From assembly GCA_015680685.1 (NCBI GenBank), contig MNCI01000651.1:188001-252000 (forward strand): a stretch of DNA of 64,000 nucleotides. The letters are read 5' to 3'. The first letter of the stretch is position 1. Each line of letters opens with the position of its first letter. Below are positions 49,976 to 61,501 of the stretch, in pieces. The position numbers and the translations under genes were made by a program. The notes beneath the pieces were generated by a model. It was not told the DNA's origin. It searched no databases and saw nothing but the letters and a program-made list of their open reading frames with translations. Source of the DNA: Gnetum montanum (taxonomy: Eukaryota; Streptophyta; Gnetopsida; Gnetales; Gnetaceae).

Positions 49976-50121
49976 TGAGCTCAAGGTACGTCACGGTCCT
50001 AGCATCATGACCTAAAACTGATAACAAAGAATAGTCCTAGAGCTATGACTTAAAACTAGCACCATAGAACATCCTGGCATCATGAAAGTAAACTGACACT
50101 ATAAAATTCTATCTGACATGA
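49976..50121 (+). repeat. Start of 3' tail of B with spacer repeats
   Basis: Four or five decayed units with ATGACCTAAAACTGATA and similar words follow the pol stop. The element is then cut by C; the last five bases, CATGA, are the expected target duplication of C. Confidence 0.75.
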
Positions 50122-51703
50122 TGTAACGATGAAAAACATCGATCGCTGAAAAATACCGAACGAAACCCATGTACACAGTCTTAACCACAGATCGGTGCGA
50201 GGGCTGTGCTGGAGAAAACAAATCTGCGGTGTCCTAAACGATCTTGTCGATCAGACAGGGACTTACTCAATTAGTAAATTGATGAATATTATGTGTGTTA
50301 GATATTTCGCGAAATAATTTGATTCAATGAATCTTAAAAGGAGTAGAAAATAATGTAGATAAATTGGAATAATGACAACGTCAACACGACAAGAAGGATC
50401 GGATTAAAGAAAATGCACAATTCCAAGATCTACAATTTGATTCGAAAACTGAGTAGATTGTATACAAAGTTCTAATGGAAAACTCTGCTTATCTTGTGTG
50501 AAGCATACACAGAATAACAAGAAAACTGTTCAGCAAGAAGTATAGAATGGAGTTCGATCTACCTCGTAAGCCAAGGATGGGATGCAAGGAAGGTCAAGCC
50601 TGAATGTCTATCGATCCACTATTTCTGATCAATAGATCTTGCCAACTACACTAGATAATCTCTTGATCTCTAATCTGCTCCTTTCACCTTCAGTAGTCTC
50701 TGCTCAAAACTGGCAATGATAGCCAATGGAGAGAACTGTATCTTCACCAAAGGACTAATCGCTCCTACTACCAATGCTCACGCAAATGTCTCTGTCGCTG
50801 CTAAAAGATGATGCTACCAAAAGTCCAAGATGCCAGCCCTTGTTTCTTTGTCAACTGGAGTATTTATAAGTTCGACAACATGTGGAGAAGGCACAGCCCT
50901 GATGACATGTGTCTCGAACCTTCAAAATACCATTGACTTGGTAAAATTTATGTTGAAATTGGTCATGTCGCATCACGTTTTTGGGAAGGGGGGCAAAGTA
51001 CGCTGTCGACCACTTCCACCAAAGCTGCTTCATGATTACGCATAATACGCTCATCAATGTATTGTGTGTGTGGATAGCAGATGCATATCTGATACTGCTT
51101 GAGCCAGCCTTACGCTATATTACACTTATTTATGCTTAGATGCGTGCTCGAGCGTAATCGAGCATGGAAGTAGTTGATTGAAGCTATTTTACACTCATTC
51201 ACACCGCAAAGCGTAATAGAGCGTAAAAATGATCAACTTTACAATAAATTATGCATGTCTACGCTACGTAGTGTAATGAGCGTAAAGTGACCAATCTACA
51301 AAAAAGAAGAAATCAATCTGCCGTGTTTCCTTTAACTCTGACTTTGCTTTTCTTGAAGCTCGTTACGCTGCTCTGCATAACGGAGCGTAAACTCAGCCCT
51401 GAACAAAAGACTTAGTAGAATATGCAACAAGTCTTAAATTTTAAACTACGTCAAAATTGTCAAAGTAAGTTACTTGCTACTATCGGGCTACGTTAAACAA
51501 AGTTACGCTGAGCGACACTACGCTATGTTGCGTAATGTAGCGTAAAGAAAGAAAACACAGTAAGCTTGAAATCTGTAAGGAACTTGGAGACTTGATACTG
51601 CGCGCCTCTTTTCCCTGCTTTGTCTTCTAGATTTCTGTCGCGAACCTTCACCCGAATCATGAATCTTCACCTAAGGCCGATTCACAATTTCTACGGTGTT
51701 TAA
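50122..51703 (-). repeat. 3' LTR of element C
   Basis: 1582 bp; on the minus strand from TTAAACACC (TG start mutated) to CGTTACA. Roughly 90 percent alike to the G LTR where compared by eye. It carries many TTACGC/GCGTAA words. The outer flank CATGA (50117-50121) awaits its partner beyond the window. Confidence 0.9.
50861..50868 (-). promoter_or_regulatory. TATA box of C LTR
   Basis: TATAAATA on the minus strand, followed by CTCC as in G. Confidence 0.7.
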
Positions 51704-51718
51704 ATGGCCCCTCTTTGT
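51704..51718 (-). other. Polypurine tract of C
   Basis: Minus strand reads CAACAAAGAGGGGCCAT just before the LTR, matching A and G. Confidence 0.85.
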
Positions 51719-52371
51719 TGACGTTTAGAGGGCTTGCCCAAAAGACGTCGATAAAAAATACAAAACACCAGATAGGTAAAAGTACCAACAGCGTTCATCA
51801 ATGGTTATTCAAGTGTCACCCTATCAACAGAGAAGTGTAGAAATGAGGGAAATAGAGGATAGAAGGGTATGGAAAGGAATTTTTACAGAGGTAAGAGGAA
51901 AAAGGTTCGGGGAAGACGCAAGTGAGGTTCGGGGAAGACGCAAATGTGTGAATATAGTTTTTTCACGCATGAGCACTTAGGCTTTCTACTGCAAGTGCAT
52001 TTTCATGGAGTTATGCCATCATTTTGTAGATGAAGGGGCTTGCATAGATGAATTGTGTTGCATATGCATAGCCTGGACGAGTTTTGTTTCATCCATTTTG
52101 CCGACCCACATTTTTTTTTGGCGTCCAACAGGTGAGTTGCGTTACGCCGGTTCATGGACTTGATTGTAATGCAAATGCAGAAAGCGTATGCTACGTATGT
52201 ACATTTTTTGTAAGGGAAGTAGATGGTAGAGATGCAGGGAAGTAAGAGCTAGAGGTAGGATTATGAGGAAAACAAGGATGCACTCCTGAGTGGACAGGCT
52301 AACCTAGGCGATCATCTCAAAACGCTATCTATATTTCACCGGTCAGATGAACGCACCTTTGAATGACATAT
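51719..52371 (-). other. 3' tail of C shared with G
   Basis: The part up to about 52100 aligns in reverse with 1-394 and 1152-1540 of G. No gene is seen. It contains more GCGTAA/TTACGC words and a T-rich stretch at about 52108. Confidence 0.75.
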
Positions 52372-52845
52372 TCACAACAAGTAACCTATAACCAAAGAAG
52401 AAAATAGAGGGTACCATTTCTTGGTTGAATTACAGGAGAGGTTGTTGAAACAAGTACTGTTTTTGGCGAGATAGAGTGAGTGGGCCGCGAAGGAGGAACT
52501 GTAGCACGAGGCCAAGGTCATCACCATTGATGCTCGGCCCAGCATATCGCCACTAAAGAACATCAAACTCGTCACACCCAAACGGTTATGTAGAGAACCA
52601 ACTAGGTGACTCTGCAAAGCCAGAGCCTGATAGTGATGATAAGCGGAGATCCCCAAAGTCGTAGTTGATGAGAACTTCTTTGGGGCTCCGAACGGTAAAA
52701 CTAATCTCTCAGAGGTGCCATCACTGAAATGGGTGCAGTGACAACATCTCCGAGGGGTCAGTAGTATGCCTTTCAGCACATCCGAGGAATCAGTAGAATG
52801 CCGATGAGGTAGCGACGCTGGGACTATCCCAACATCCCACCCCAT
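52372..52845 (-). CDS. Unrecognised 157-codon open frame between integrase and 3' LTR
   Basis: An uninterrupted frame in the sense of element C, starting MGWDVGIVPA and ending SSLVIGYLL. It is rich in Ser, Leu and His with no motif I recognise and no clear membrane segment. Element A has a short related start (GWDV near 41455) in the same place, followed by decay. It may be a chance frame in a low-stop region, or the remains of an extra gene such as some Tat elements carry in their 3' region. No start-context support. Confidence 0.3.
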   Translation of the reverse strand: MGWDVGIVPASLPHRHSTDSSDVLKGILLTPRRCCHCTHFSDGTSERLVLPFGAPKKFSSTTTLGISAYHHYQALALQSHLVGSLHNRLGVTSLMFFSGDMLGRASMVMTLASCYSSSFAAHSLYLAKNSTCFNNLSCNSTKKWYPLFSSLVIGYLL

Positions 52846-52889
52846 TTATTTTGCAGTCACACGGAGATGATCACACTCGCTTGATTTGC

Positions 52890-53480
52890 ATGATGGTAGC
52901 CTTTAAGTCCTAGTTTTAAGTCCTGGTAGACTGTCATTGCTGGTTTTATGTCTCAGCAGACCATGGTCCCAGTTTAAAGTCTGGGCAGACCGAAAAATGC
53001 TAGTTTTACGTCGTAGCGGATGATGGTAGAGCTGATTTATGGTCTTAGTAGACCATGCTATGGGTGTTAGTTTCATGTCATGACCAAGGGACAAATCTGT
53101 GCTGGTTTCACGTCTCAGTAGATGGCTACTTACCTATGCCAGCTTTATGTCATGGCGGACAGCCGGTGCCAGTTTAGCGTCATGGTGGATGCTTGTGGAA
53201 ATTGCCAGTTTTTTGTCTTGGCAGACCTTTACAACGCTGCTAGTTTTACGTCGTAGCAGACAGTTGCAACTTGCCAGTTTTACATCGTGGCGGACGGTTG
53301 TTGTCATTTTAGCGTCGTGGTAGACGTGTGCAAGCAGTGCCAGTTTTACGTCGTAGTGGATGATCAGTGCCAGTTTAGCGTTGTGGCAGACGTATGGGGA
53401 GAGTGTGAGTTTAATGTCGTAGCGGACGGTTGTTGCCAGTTTAGCGTCGTAGTGGACGATTGTTGCCATGCCTGATGTTA
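52890..53480 (-). repeat. Tandem array of a 30-45 bp unit (GCCAGTTTTACGTCGTAGCGGA)
   Basis: About fifteen imperfect copies between the integrase end and the tail. On the element strand the unit reads CGTAAAACTGGCAA, the C version of the TTAAACTAGCA word found in A, B and D. In several copies the central TTTTACGTCGTAG alternates with TTTAGCGTCGTGG. Confidence 0.92.
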
Positions 53481-53489
53481 ACACTGGAT

Positions 53490-56400
53490 ATGCAGCTAAA
53501 TGTATGTACTAAGAAAGGGCCCTCCCAGTTTGTATGCTAGCTTGAATGCGCCATTGCCATACACATCAGCTACTAAGAAAGGGCCCTTCCAGTTTGTAGA
53601 GAACTTACCTACTGGTTCACAAACAGCCTTGAGAACTAAATCTCCCTTCTTGATAGGACGCTGTTGAAGATTATGATGGTGCTTCTGCCTCTGCTTATCT
53701 TGATACTTTTCGATGGTATCAAGCGTCTGTATTTACTTCTCCTCTACTGAATCCAAATCCATGATCCGAGACTCGATGTGTTGATCCTCATTTATAATCA
53801 TGGAGAGGACCATCCGTAGAGAAGGAACCTGTAATTCAAGGGGCAGCACCGCCTTGGATCTATAGACTAGGCTATAGGGCATACTGTCTGTAGCTGTTCT
53901 GCATATGGTATGATACACCCATAGCACATAAAGGATCTTTTCATGCCACCGTCTCTTGTTTTTGTCGAGCATTTTCTTGAGTAAGTTCATAATGACCTTG
54001 TTTGTCGCTTCAGCTTGACCGTTCGCTTGTGGGTAATAGGGCGAGGAAAAAGATTACTTGATGCCAAGATTGTCACAGAAAGATTTGGTTTCCGTACTGC
54101 TAAATTGTGGACCATTATCAGTCATGATAGTCATCGAGAGACCAAATCTGGTTACAATGTTATCTAGAATGAAATGACAGATCTCTTGAGATGTGATCTT
54201 CTACAAAGGGATGGCTTCCACCCACTTCGTGAAGTACTCGGTGGCGGTGATTATGAAACTATGACCTATGGAAGATTTCGGTGTGATAGGCCCTATAATG
54301 TCGAATCCCCATCGTTGAAAGGGCCATGTTATCTGAGTCGTGTATAGTTCTGTAGGCGATACATGTATAAGGTTTGCATAACGCTGACACGTGCCACACA
54401 TTTTAACCTTTGTAAGACAATATTTTTCCATGTATGACCAATAATACCCTAAGAGATGGATTTTGGAAGCCATGGCTCGTGGTGCTATGTGTCCTCCACA
54501 TAATCTCTCGTGAACCTTGCCAACTATACGTTGTGCTTGGTCTTTGTTAACGCAAGTAAGCAGTACTCCATCAAAAGAGCGTCTACAGAGGGTACTGTCT
54601 CCTATGATGAAGTACTACCTAGCTCGTTTAAGAATAGCATCTTTCTGTGTGTGTGTTAACTTGTGTGGTGGTTCGCCATGTAAGAGGTAAGTTTTAATGT
54701 TGTCGTACCACTCTGGCATGTCTTCCTCGAGCAGTGAAGATATTTGCGTTGCTTGAATGATAGGACCTGTACAATCTGTTATTAACGTGGGACAAGTGTC
54801 AAGCAAGTGTGATGGCACGTTTAAGGCTAATGTAGCCAATGCATCGGCTAGTGTGTTATCATTTTGTGGCATGTGTTGGGCATCGATGGTTGTGAACCGC
54901 TTCAGAAGATCTTTAGCCATATCGCAATAGGGTTGTAAATGTGTAGCCTTGTAGGCATAGACTCCTGTGATTTGATTTATAACAAGCATCGAATCACCCT
55001 TAATTGCCAGGTGTCAAACATCAAGCTCTCTGGCAGTTAATAATCCCCTAAGGAGCCCCTCGTACTCTACGACATTGTTCGTACAAGGAAAGGTCAGGCA
55101 ATAAGCATGAAGATGCACATCCTCAGGTGATAGTGTAATGACTATAGCAGAACTGCTGCCTCTAACAGTTGAAGCTCCATCAAAATATAACGTTGCTTTG
55201 GGGCCTGTTAAAATAGGGCTTAAACTATGTACATGTTAATCCAGAAATTCAGGCTCTATGGTTACCTGACTGTCAATAGGCGATGTTATTAATTGGTCAA
55301 CTATCGCTTGGCCTTTCGTAGAAGATTGACCAATGTAATGTAGATTGAATTCTTCCGTGATAGCTTTCCAACGAGCTATTTTACTACTTTCGTATAGATT
55401 ATGCGTAATGGCCCTAAGGATGTTATTTTTACAAATAATGTTGACCTGGCTACAAAAAAGATAATGTCTACACTTCTTGAGCATAAATACTAACACTAAG
55501 AAATTACGCTCTACTTCATTGTACCTCATTTCATACGCACATAGAGCATGACTCAAGTAGTAGATGGGTACTTCTGACCCATCATCCCTCTTTTGATAGA
55601 GTAATGTTGCTAAGGCTACGTCTAAAGTTGCGAGGTAGATGTAAAATGGTTGATCCCTTTGCGGTGGGAAACTGTTGGCAAACGTTGAAGTTCTTGTTTC
55701 AAGCTGTCAAACGCATGCTGACAATCATTTTTCCATTCGAAATTAACCCCCTTTTTGAGAAAATGTTGCATAGGGTGTAATTTATCAATTAATCTCGAGA
55801 TGAATCACCTAATAAACTGTAACCTCCCTTGCAATCCACGTAATTGCTTGAGATTTGCAGGGGGTGTCAATTCAACAATGGCTTTGACTTTGTCAGGGTC
55901 TACTCGTATACTAGTTTCCGATACCACAAATCCTAGCATGCATCTGGTTTTGACTTCGAATACGCATTTCTTTGGGTTGAGTCGGAGGTCGTATTTAGAG
56001 CATCTTTTAAGGACTAACTCCAGATCCTCCGAATGATCTTCTGACCTTATAGACTTAACAGCTATATCGTCAACATAATCATTCAGTCTCCCTAGGAGAT
56101 AATCACTAAAGATGTATGTCATAGCTTGTTCATACGTAGCTCTAGCATTTTTTAACCCAAAAGGCATCATGGTGTAGCAAAAGGTCCCCCAAGATGTCAT
56201 GAAGCTGGTTGTCAACTGGTGTTCTGGGTTGATGCGTATTTGATTGTAGCCTAAGAAGCCATCCATGAAGGATAAAAGCGCATGCCCAGCGGTTGTATCC
56301 ACTAGCTGGTCGATACTTGGTAATGGGAAATTATCTTTGATTGTAGCTTTGTTCAAGTCTTGGAATTCTATGCAGATGCATATCCCTCCGGTCTTTTTAG

Positions 56401-56935
56401 GAACAACTATAATGTTAGATACCCAGTCTAAGTAATCAACTGCGCAAATAAAACCAGCCTGGTATAGTTTAGTGATCTCATCACATACTGCTACCGCGAC
56501 TTCTAGCTTAATCTTTCATGCTTTCTATCTAACTACTTTGATATGGGGATCTAGGATTATATTGTGTTGTATTAACCTTGGGTCTAGTCCCGGCATATCT
56601 TCGTATGACCATGCAAACACCGTGATGTTATTTTGGAGGACCTGTCTTATGTCATCATCTGCCTTTTGGTCGAGTAAGGAGCTAACCTTAAGAGTTTTAG
56701 TCTCACCTCTATGCGTAATCACAGAGACCTTGTTAAGGGGGTCTTCGGTTACATCTCCAGCTTCCAGATCTAGCATGTGCGTCGATTGTTTTGGCCAGTC
56801 CTGAGATGTTTCTGATGTGGCTATGGTTGCATCATCGAGGGAAAGGTTAGTCTCTACTAATGTGGGATCAAGTTGTCTAATAATTTCTCTGTGTGGACTT
56901 GTTAAAACTAGGAGCGTAGATAAAGTTTCGTCCAT
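53490..56935 (-). pseudogene. pol of element C: RT, RNase H, second RNase H, integrase
   Basis: ATG at 56935 (MDETLSTLLV), 12 bases after a TTTTGCAG acceptor. The pre-RT block 56935-56525 is open. The RT core (56356-55805) is open over 183 codons with LPSIDQLVDTTAGH and YVDD (56066-56077), followed by IAVKS. RNase H 1 (about 55760-55236) has SHALCAYEMRYNEVERNF. The archaeal-type RNase H (about 55200-54830) shows FDGAST, EYEGLLRGL, KGDS and ALATLAL. Integrase (about 54640-53490) keeps GYYWSYMEKYC and the finger CGTCQRY, GFDIIGPI, SPYYP and YSLVYRSKAVLPLEL. Its C-terminus carries a 63-bp duplication (GGGCCCTTCCAGTTTGTA-like words at 53509-53535 and 53572-53598). A few stops remain. Confidence 0.88.
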
Positions 56936-56955
56936 TTGTCAATTACCCTGCAAAA
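56936..56955 (-). promoter_or_regulatory. Putative splice acceptor before C pol
   Basis: Minus strand TTTTGCAG, with AG at 56949-56948, then GGTAATTGACAA and the pol ATG. It is the clearest of the three acceptors. It is the right-hand border of a sense-strand intron that would contain the whole opposite-strand gene. 56956-57280 otherwise shows only weak spacer-repeat words. Confidence 0.62.
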
Positions 56956-57282
56956 TTGTCAAATATTAAAGTAATTAGAAAAGTGCTAAGTTGGATGCTA
57001 TAAGTATTTAACGAATAAAGCTTGCTTGAGTCTAAAAGAAAAAGGATGTGATGTGATGTCTCTGAGCGTGAGAAGCTAATTAAATTTTGAACATCGTGAA
57101 CAACCTGTAATTAATGCGACCTGATTACGAAGAGATAAGAAAAAATAGTTTAAGGTCGTTTCGGACCGTAACGCATGCTATATCTGTCGTAATTAATGGC
57201 TTGATTTTTGGTTTCCATCTCATACTGACACCAGCATTTGGGCAAGTCTAGCTGAAATTAGGCATCAAGTCAGTTAATTTTG

Positions 57283-57290
57283 CATATAAG
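57283..57290 (+). promoter_or_regulatory. Possible TATA-like element of antisense gene
   Basis: CATATAAG, 136 bases before the proposed ATG at 57426. A four-codon upstream frame (ATG AAG TTG TGA) sits at 57403-57414. Position fits a promoter; nothing more supports it. Confidence 0.3.
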
Positions 57291-57425
57291 TAGGTAGTTC
57301 TTTTTGAAAATAGGCTGTTGGCTATCGCGAACTTGAATTCTTAGCTATTACAGAGAGAAGGAGAAAGAGCAAAAGATTGCAGCACATTATTTGTGTGAGG
57401 GCATGAAGTTGTGAAGACTGCAAAA

Positions 57426-60400
57426 ATGATGCCAAAAGTAAGAGGAAAGAACGCGAAATTGACAAAGATAAATGAAGTACAAGGGAGCCTGCAGCGTGCT
57501 TTGCAGACTTTGGTTGAAGTGAGCGATGTAACTCCACTGAATCGGTAGGCCATCCCTAGCTTATTTGTGTTGCTTTTTGTGATATGCTTCTTCTTTGCGG
57601 TGTTTATTCTTTTTGTGTCATTCTCCGTAAATTAGAGTCTTAGGCTATGGACCTCACGTTAAAACGAGGATTTATACAATAGTATTGCGTCTATCGTCAC
57701 TGTCAGGGAAAAACCTTGTACTATTATAAGGGTTTAGACGATTTCGGCTGTATAGCTAGAGCATAATTTATAAATTTTCTATAGTTTAAGCATGGAATCG
57801 AAATCTACATGATAATGTGTTTATTTTTGTTTGTACAGTATTATGTTGAAACCAGTCTTAATCGTCCTGGACATAGTCGGGGTTTTATGTTGTATAAACC
57901 TGATTGTACCCAATGTTCCTCTTCCTCAGACTCGGTTGTAGGGGAGGGCTATATGCTTCCGAAGGGGTGTGCAGGAGTTTCTGCAATTCTTGCTACGTAA
58001 CTACAGCATTATTATATGGTCGCATCTATCAAGGGATGTGGCTAGCACTATTTTGGAGAACTTGTTAGTGGGTTCTATGTAGGTAATCTTGGCTTTCTTG
58101 ACAGATGGGACCATTGATATTGGTCATCCAAAAGACCACGAACTTAGTGCCAGAGGGTTGAGGTGCTTAAGTTGGATCTGAAAAATGGCCAGGTTTAGCT
58201 GTTACCATGTGTACAATACTTTTTTCAGGGCCCGTCATGTCTCGAATTACTTTCAGAACCCACTAGGCACAGTGTATTATTCGGGTGGGTAAGTTATTTT
58301 GTGGGTGGTATTGTCATTATGTTTCGAATGTCTGAATTTTGTAAAGTGTAAGATAATAATGTGTCATATGATACAGGTTTTTTATCAACGAAAATGGGTT
58401 AATAGGTAATAACGATACATTTTCTTGGACCGAAACGGTAATAAAGGAGTTTACCTCCACCAGCAACTTACGTGCCGGTGTAATGGGGTAGATGTCCTTT
58501 GACATTCATGAGTATCCCACCCGTTATGTTGATTCCTTCAAGAATTGTCAGAACCTCTAGTGGTGACATGAAGAATGGACTTTGGACCTGCCCCTTACCG
58601 TCACGGACGTGCAGAGGAAACTTCCTCCATTTCCTTTGCCATTTGGCCCTGGTAAGGTTTTGTTGCTATTGTTATTTATAGGATATTATACTATTTTGTT
58701 TTGTCTTTGAAATGTTGCATAATAGTATCTTTGTGACTTAGACATGTGTCCTACATTGTTCAGTCAGGGAATCCTGGGAGATTACCATTACAATTTCCGG
58801 CAGCGAGGCGAATACCCTCCTTTTCCGCTATGGTGACATTAAAGAGGCACAACGCTAGCTCGGCCACACGGCGGCACCAATTGCATTGGTCATGAAGCTA
58901 CGGGAAGCGAGGCTAATGCATTTATTTCTAACCGTAACTCTTGATGTCCCTGCCAAAGAAATGTTAACCCTAGTCAACTCCTTTAGCGAGAGGGCTAAAC
59001 GTTTTTGCACGTGCATGCATCACGTGCATGTAAATTTTGATATTGATGCTTAGCTATTTGCTGACCTCTTCGGCGTCCCCTTTGATGATCTTCCCATAGA
59101 GGAAAAAGCGAGGAGGAGCCTCAAATATCAGGAAGAGCTAGAGGAGTGGCTAGGGACCAAGAAGGAGACCAAGGGGATCCCTTGTGAAAAGATTCAACTG
59201 GAGATCGCCAAGACTATTTATCCCCTCTTCCGGGCCTGGGCTTTCCCCAAAACACTCTCGCAGAGGAGGTTCTTTACCATAGAATAGGCCCGTATCATGC
59301 AGGAGGTTATGGAGGAAGGAACCCAGTTCGACTGGGCAAGCTATTTTGCTAGGGGGTTATGCACTGAAATGATTAGGCTCCATGAGAAGCTTGAGTCTCA
59401 TTTCAATGTGCACTTTGCCTTCTTCATAGCTTGCCTCCAGTGTTTCACCAAATTTTTGGTTGTCCAGATGAATGGGGTCTTGGTGCAGCAAGACCAAGAC
59501 CAGCTATCCAAACCTTAGATTTCCCATATTTTCGGCACTACCTGAGGATAGGATCCTCCGGAGGGAATCGGGGAGTCTCAGTCTATAACGACAAGGGATT
59601 TGGCGGTGCCTCGAGTGCGGGGCCCTGACAGTGTAGGTGGGGTGATTCCCACTTACACCAGTGATGCGTCATGGGGAAAGCGCCTAGTGGTAGAGATAGT
59701 AGATGCCTCGGTTTAACAAAAAAGGCCTCGCTTAACCGAGACACCTGCGGAACCAGTGGGTGGCACAGACAAGACTATGCAAGTCAGAGTTTAGCGGAGT
59801 AAACCTCCGCCTGGTAAGCGTAAAGGCGTAGTGAAAATCATGGCAATTATCATATTACGCAACTTTATTTAGGATATTCTGAATTGCTTAGATGTGTTAT
59901 GTGACATGAACAGCGAGACCTATGGAGCGGTTGACCCCTAAAACAGGGGCAGTGATATTACGGCATGGAGAAGGGACCCCAGTTTTGGAAGAGGAGGCCC
60001 CGGCTGTTAGAATAAGTGACGCACAGACCCTTGTGTGTGAAGAGAGAGAGGAGGTCAAAAACATTAACGCACCCCCCAGTACATCAGGCAGAGGTAATTA
60101 GCGTATTAGAATTTTTTAAAGAATTTTGTTAATAACTGAAAATTTTAACTTAATTACGCTACAGATGAACCAGATGCATCCATGTCCACCGTTGTAAGCA
60201 GAGCATGGGGAGAATTTCCTGACAAGTTTTCCTTCATCGAAGGCGTTGTCAGCAATATGATCGAGCACCTCGAGCGCGTCAATCCTAGGGCTGGTATGTT
60301 ACTGCTATTGTATGCTTATTTTATTATACAGTTGTAATGTTTTATTTAAGTTTGATAATGTTTGTTATGAGGAGCTCGCCTTCGATGGGATCCTACGGAG

Positions 60401-61501
60401 CCCATTGACTTGGACACAGTGGAGCCTTCATCAGATGGGGTGGTCATGCCATGCGACATTTATGAGGAAATACGTAAATGTGTGTTACGCTCGACTCATT
60501 CCTTGTGGGAGAGTCGGAGTGTCAATGAAGACCTCTGGAAGAGACTGTAGAAGTTAGAGAAAGAAAGGGTGTCTCTGACCAAAGAGGTCGGAGACCTAAG
60601 ATCACGGTGTGAATTCCTACAGGCATGGGGAATGGGTGAAGAGGACTGGCGTATAGCTGTTATTGACTACGCTTGCTATTGGACTGTATTCAGGAACAAC
60701 ATGCAAACCAGTCGGGAATTGGTGGAGCAGAGGATGCAAATAAATTTGTTGGCCCAGAAAAACCAAGACTGGAAGGATTTTTGCGCAAGTGTGCAAGAGT
60801 GGAGGCAGAAGGAAAAAGATCATAAGCATTTGTATAAGTGAGAAAGTCTTTCTTATCGTCAGCATTATAGAGATTCTGCCATTGAAGCTCAATCCTTGCG
60901 GGTATTCCTCAATGTCATTGGCGCATCCAAAGCCTTCGAGAAGTTTCATGAGCAGGTGACAGTAAGCATGTCCCCGGAAAGAGAGATTGCTCTTCCTGGG
61001 GGCAAGACTACAGTTCCTACCTTCTTCCCTGAACCTCCCTGATGGACTAGTATGGAGAAAGGGAAGGTGAAGGCTGGAACTGATATGGGGAATGGTGTAT
61101 GGTTTGAATTAATTAAAGACGAAATTATGCATCGCCTATGGGTCGGTTTGGATCAGCTCCCCTTTGCTGTAGAAGCAGGACCATCGCAAGTAAGTTTGGG
61201 TGTTATTGACTTTAAATTTTCTGATTTATCCTATTACGACCTTTCCTTATGTATTTACTGTATATAGGTACAAGGAGTGGATGAAGAAGGCAAATAGGGT
61301 GGTGAGCAAGTACAGGAACAAGAGCGTAATGACGCAGACCGTCCTCTTGAGGAACTAGTGTTAGAGCAAGGACCTCCTGAAGATGACATTCCTCATGAAG
61401 AAATACCTTCTAGAAGGGATGGCCCACTTGAGGATGATTTATTAGGCTTAGAGGCGAACCTAAGGGATACGGGTGACAGTGGTACCAGGGGGGATGCGTA
61501 A
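57426..61501 (+). pseudogene. Antisense FCP1/NIF-like multi-exon gene of element C (best copy)
   Basis: Runs against gag-pol. Exon 1, 57426-57544 (MMPKVRGKNA..., 39 codons plus 2 bases); intron 57545-57838; exon 2, 57839-58288 (450 nt); intron 58289-58376; exon 3 to 58651; intron 58652-58763; exon 4 from 58764; later introns 60094-60164, 60294-60371 and 61190-61267; end about 61501. All three first junctions keep the frame. Exon 2 is NIF-like: KPVLIVLDIVGVL, then RRGVQEFLQFLLRNYSIIIWSHLS. FCP1/SCP phosphatases use D-x-D-x-T/V here, so the second acid is missing. Exon 4 has LLFRYGDIKEAQR, HVHVNFDID and LFADLFGVPFDDLP; then a basic patch (KPPPGKRKG, possible nuclear signal) and acidic linker. 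The C-terminus is a coiled coil with NLLAQKNQDWK and KDHKHLYK. About ten stops (mostly TAG/TGA) remain. Function is unknown; the phosphatase-fold link is inferred from motif order. Confidence 0.8.

Larger units (their letters stand above)
19067..50121 (+). mobile_element. Element B: Tat-like Ty3/gypsy retrotransposon, interrupted by A and C
   Basis: 5' LTR, primer-binding site, gag-PR (21258-25033), tandem repeats, opposite-strand gene (25682-28469 plus 44002-44679), pol (46569-49975) and part of the 3' tail. Element A (28470-44001) sits inside the opposite-strand gene, and element C begins at 50122, so the 3' LTR of B is outside the window. Without A, the visible part of B is about 15.5 kb. 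The left flank ATGGG (19062-19066) is the expected target duplication. Confidence 0.9.

Noticed and set aside
53134-53484. 116-codon repetitive frame with HYDVKLA repeats
   Set aside because: Product of the tandem array in the C tail, open because the unit length is often a multiple of three; no conservation in A or B.
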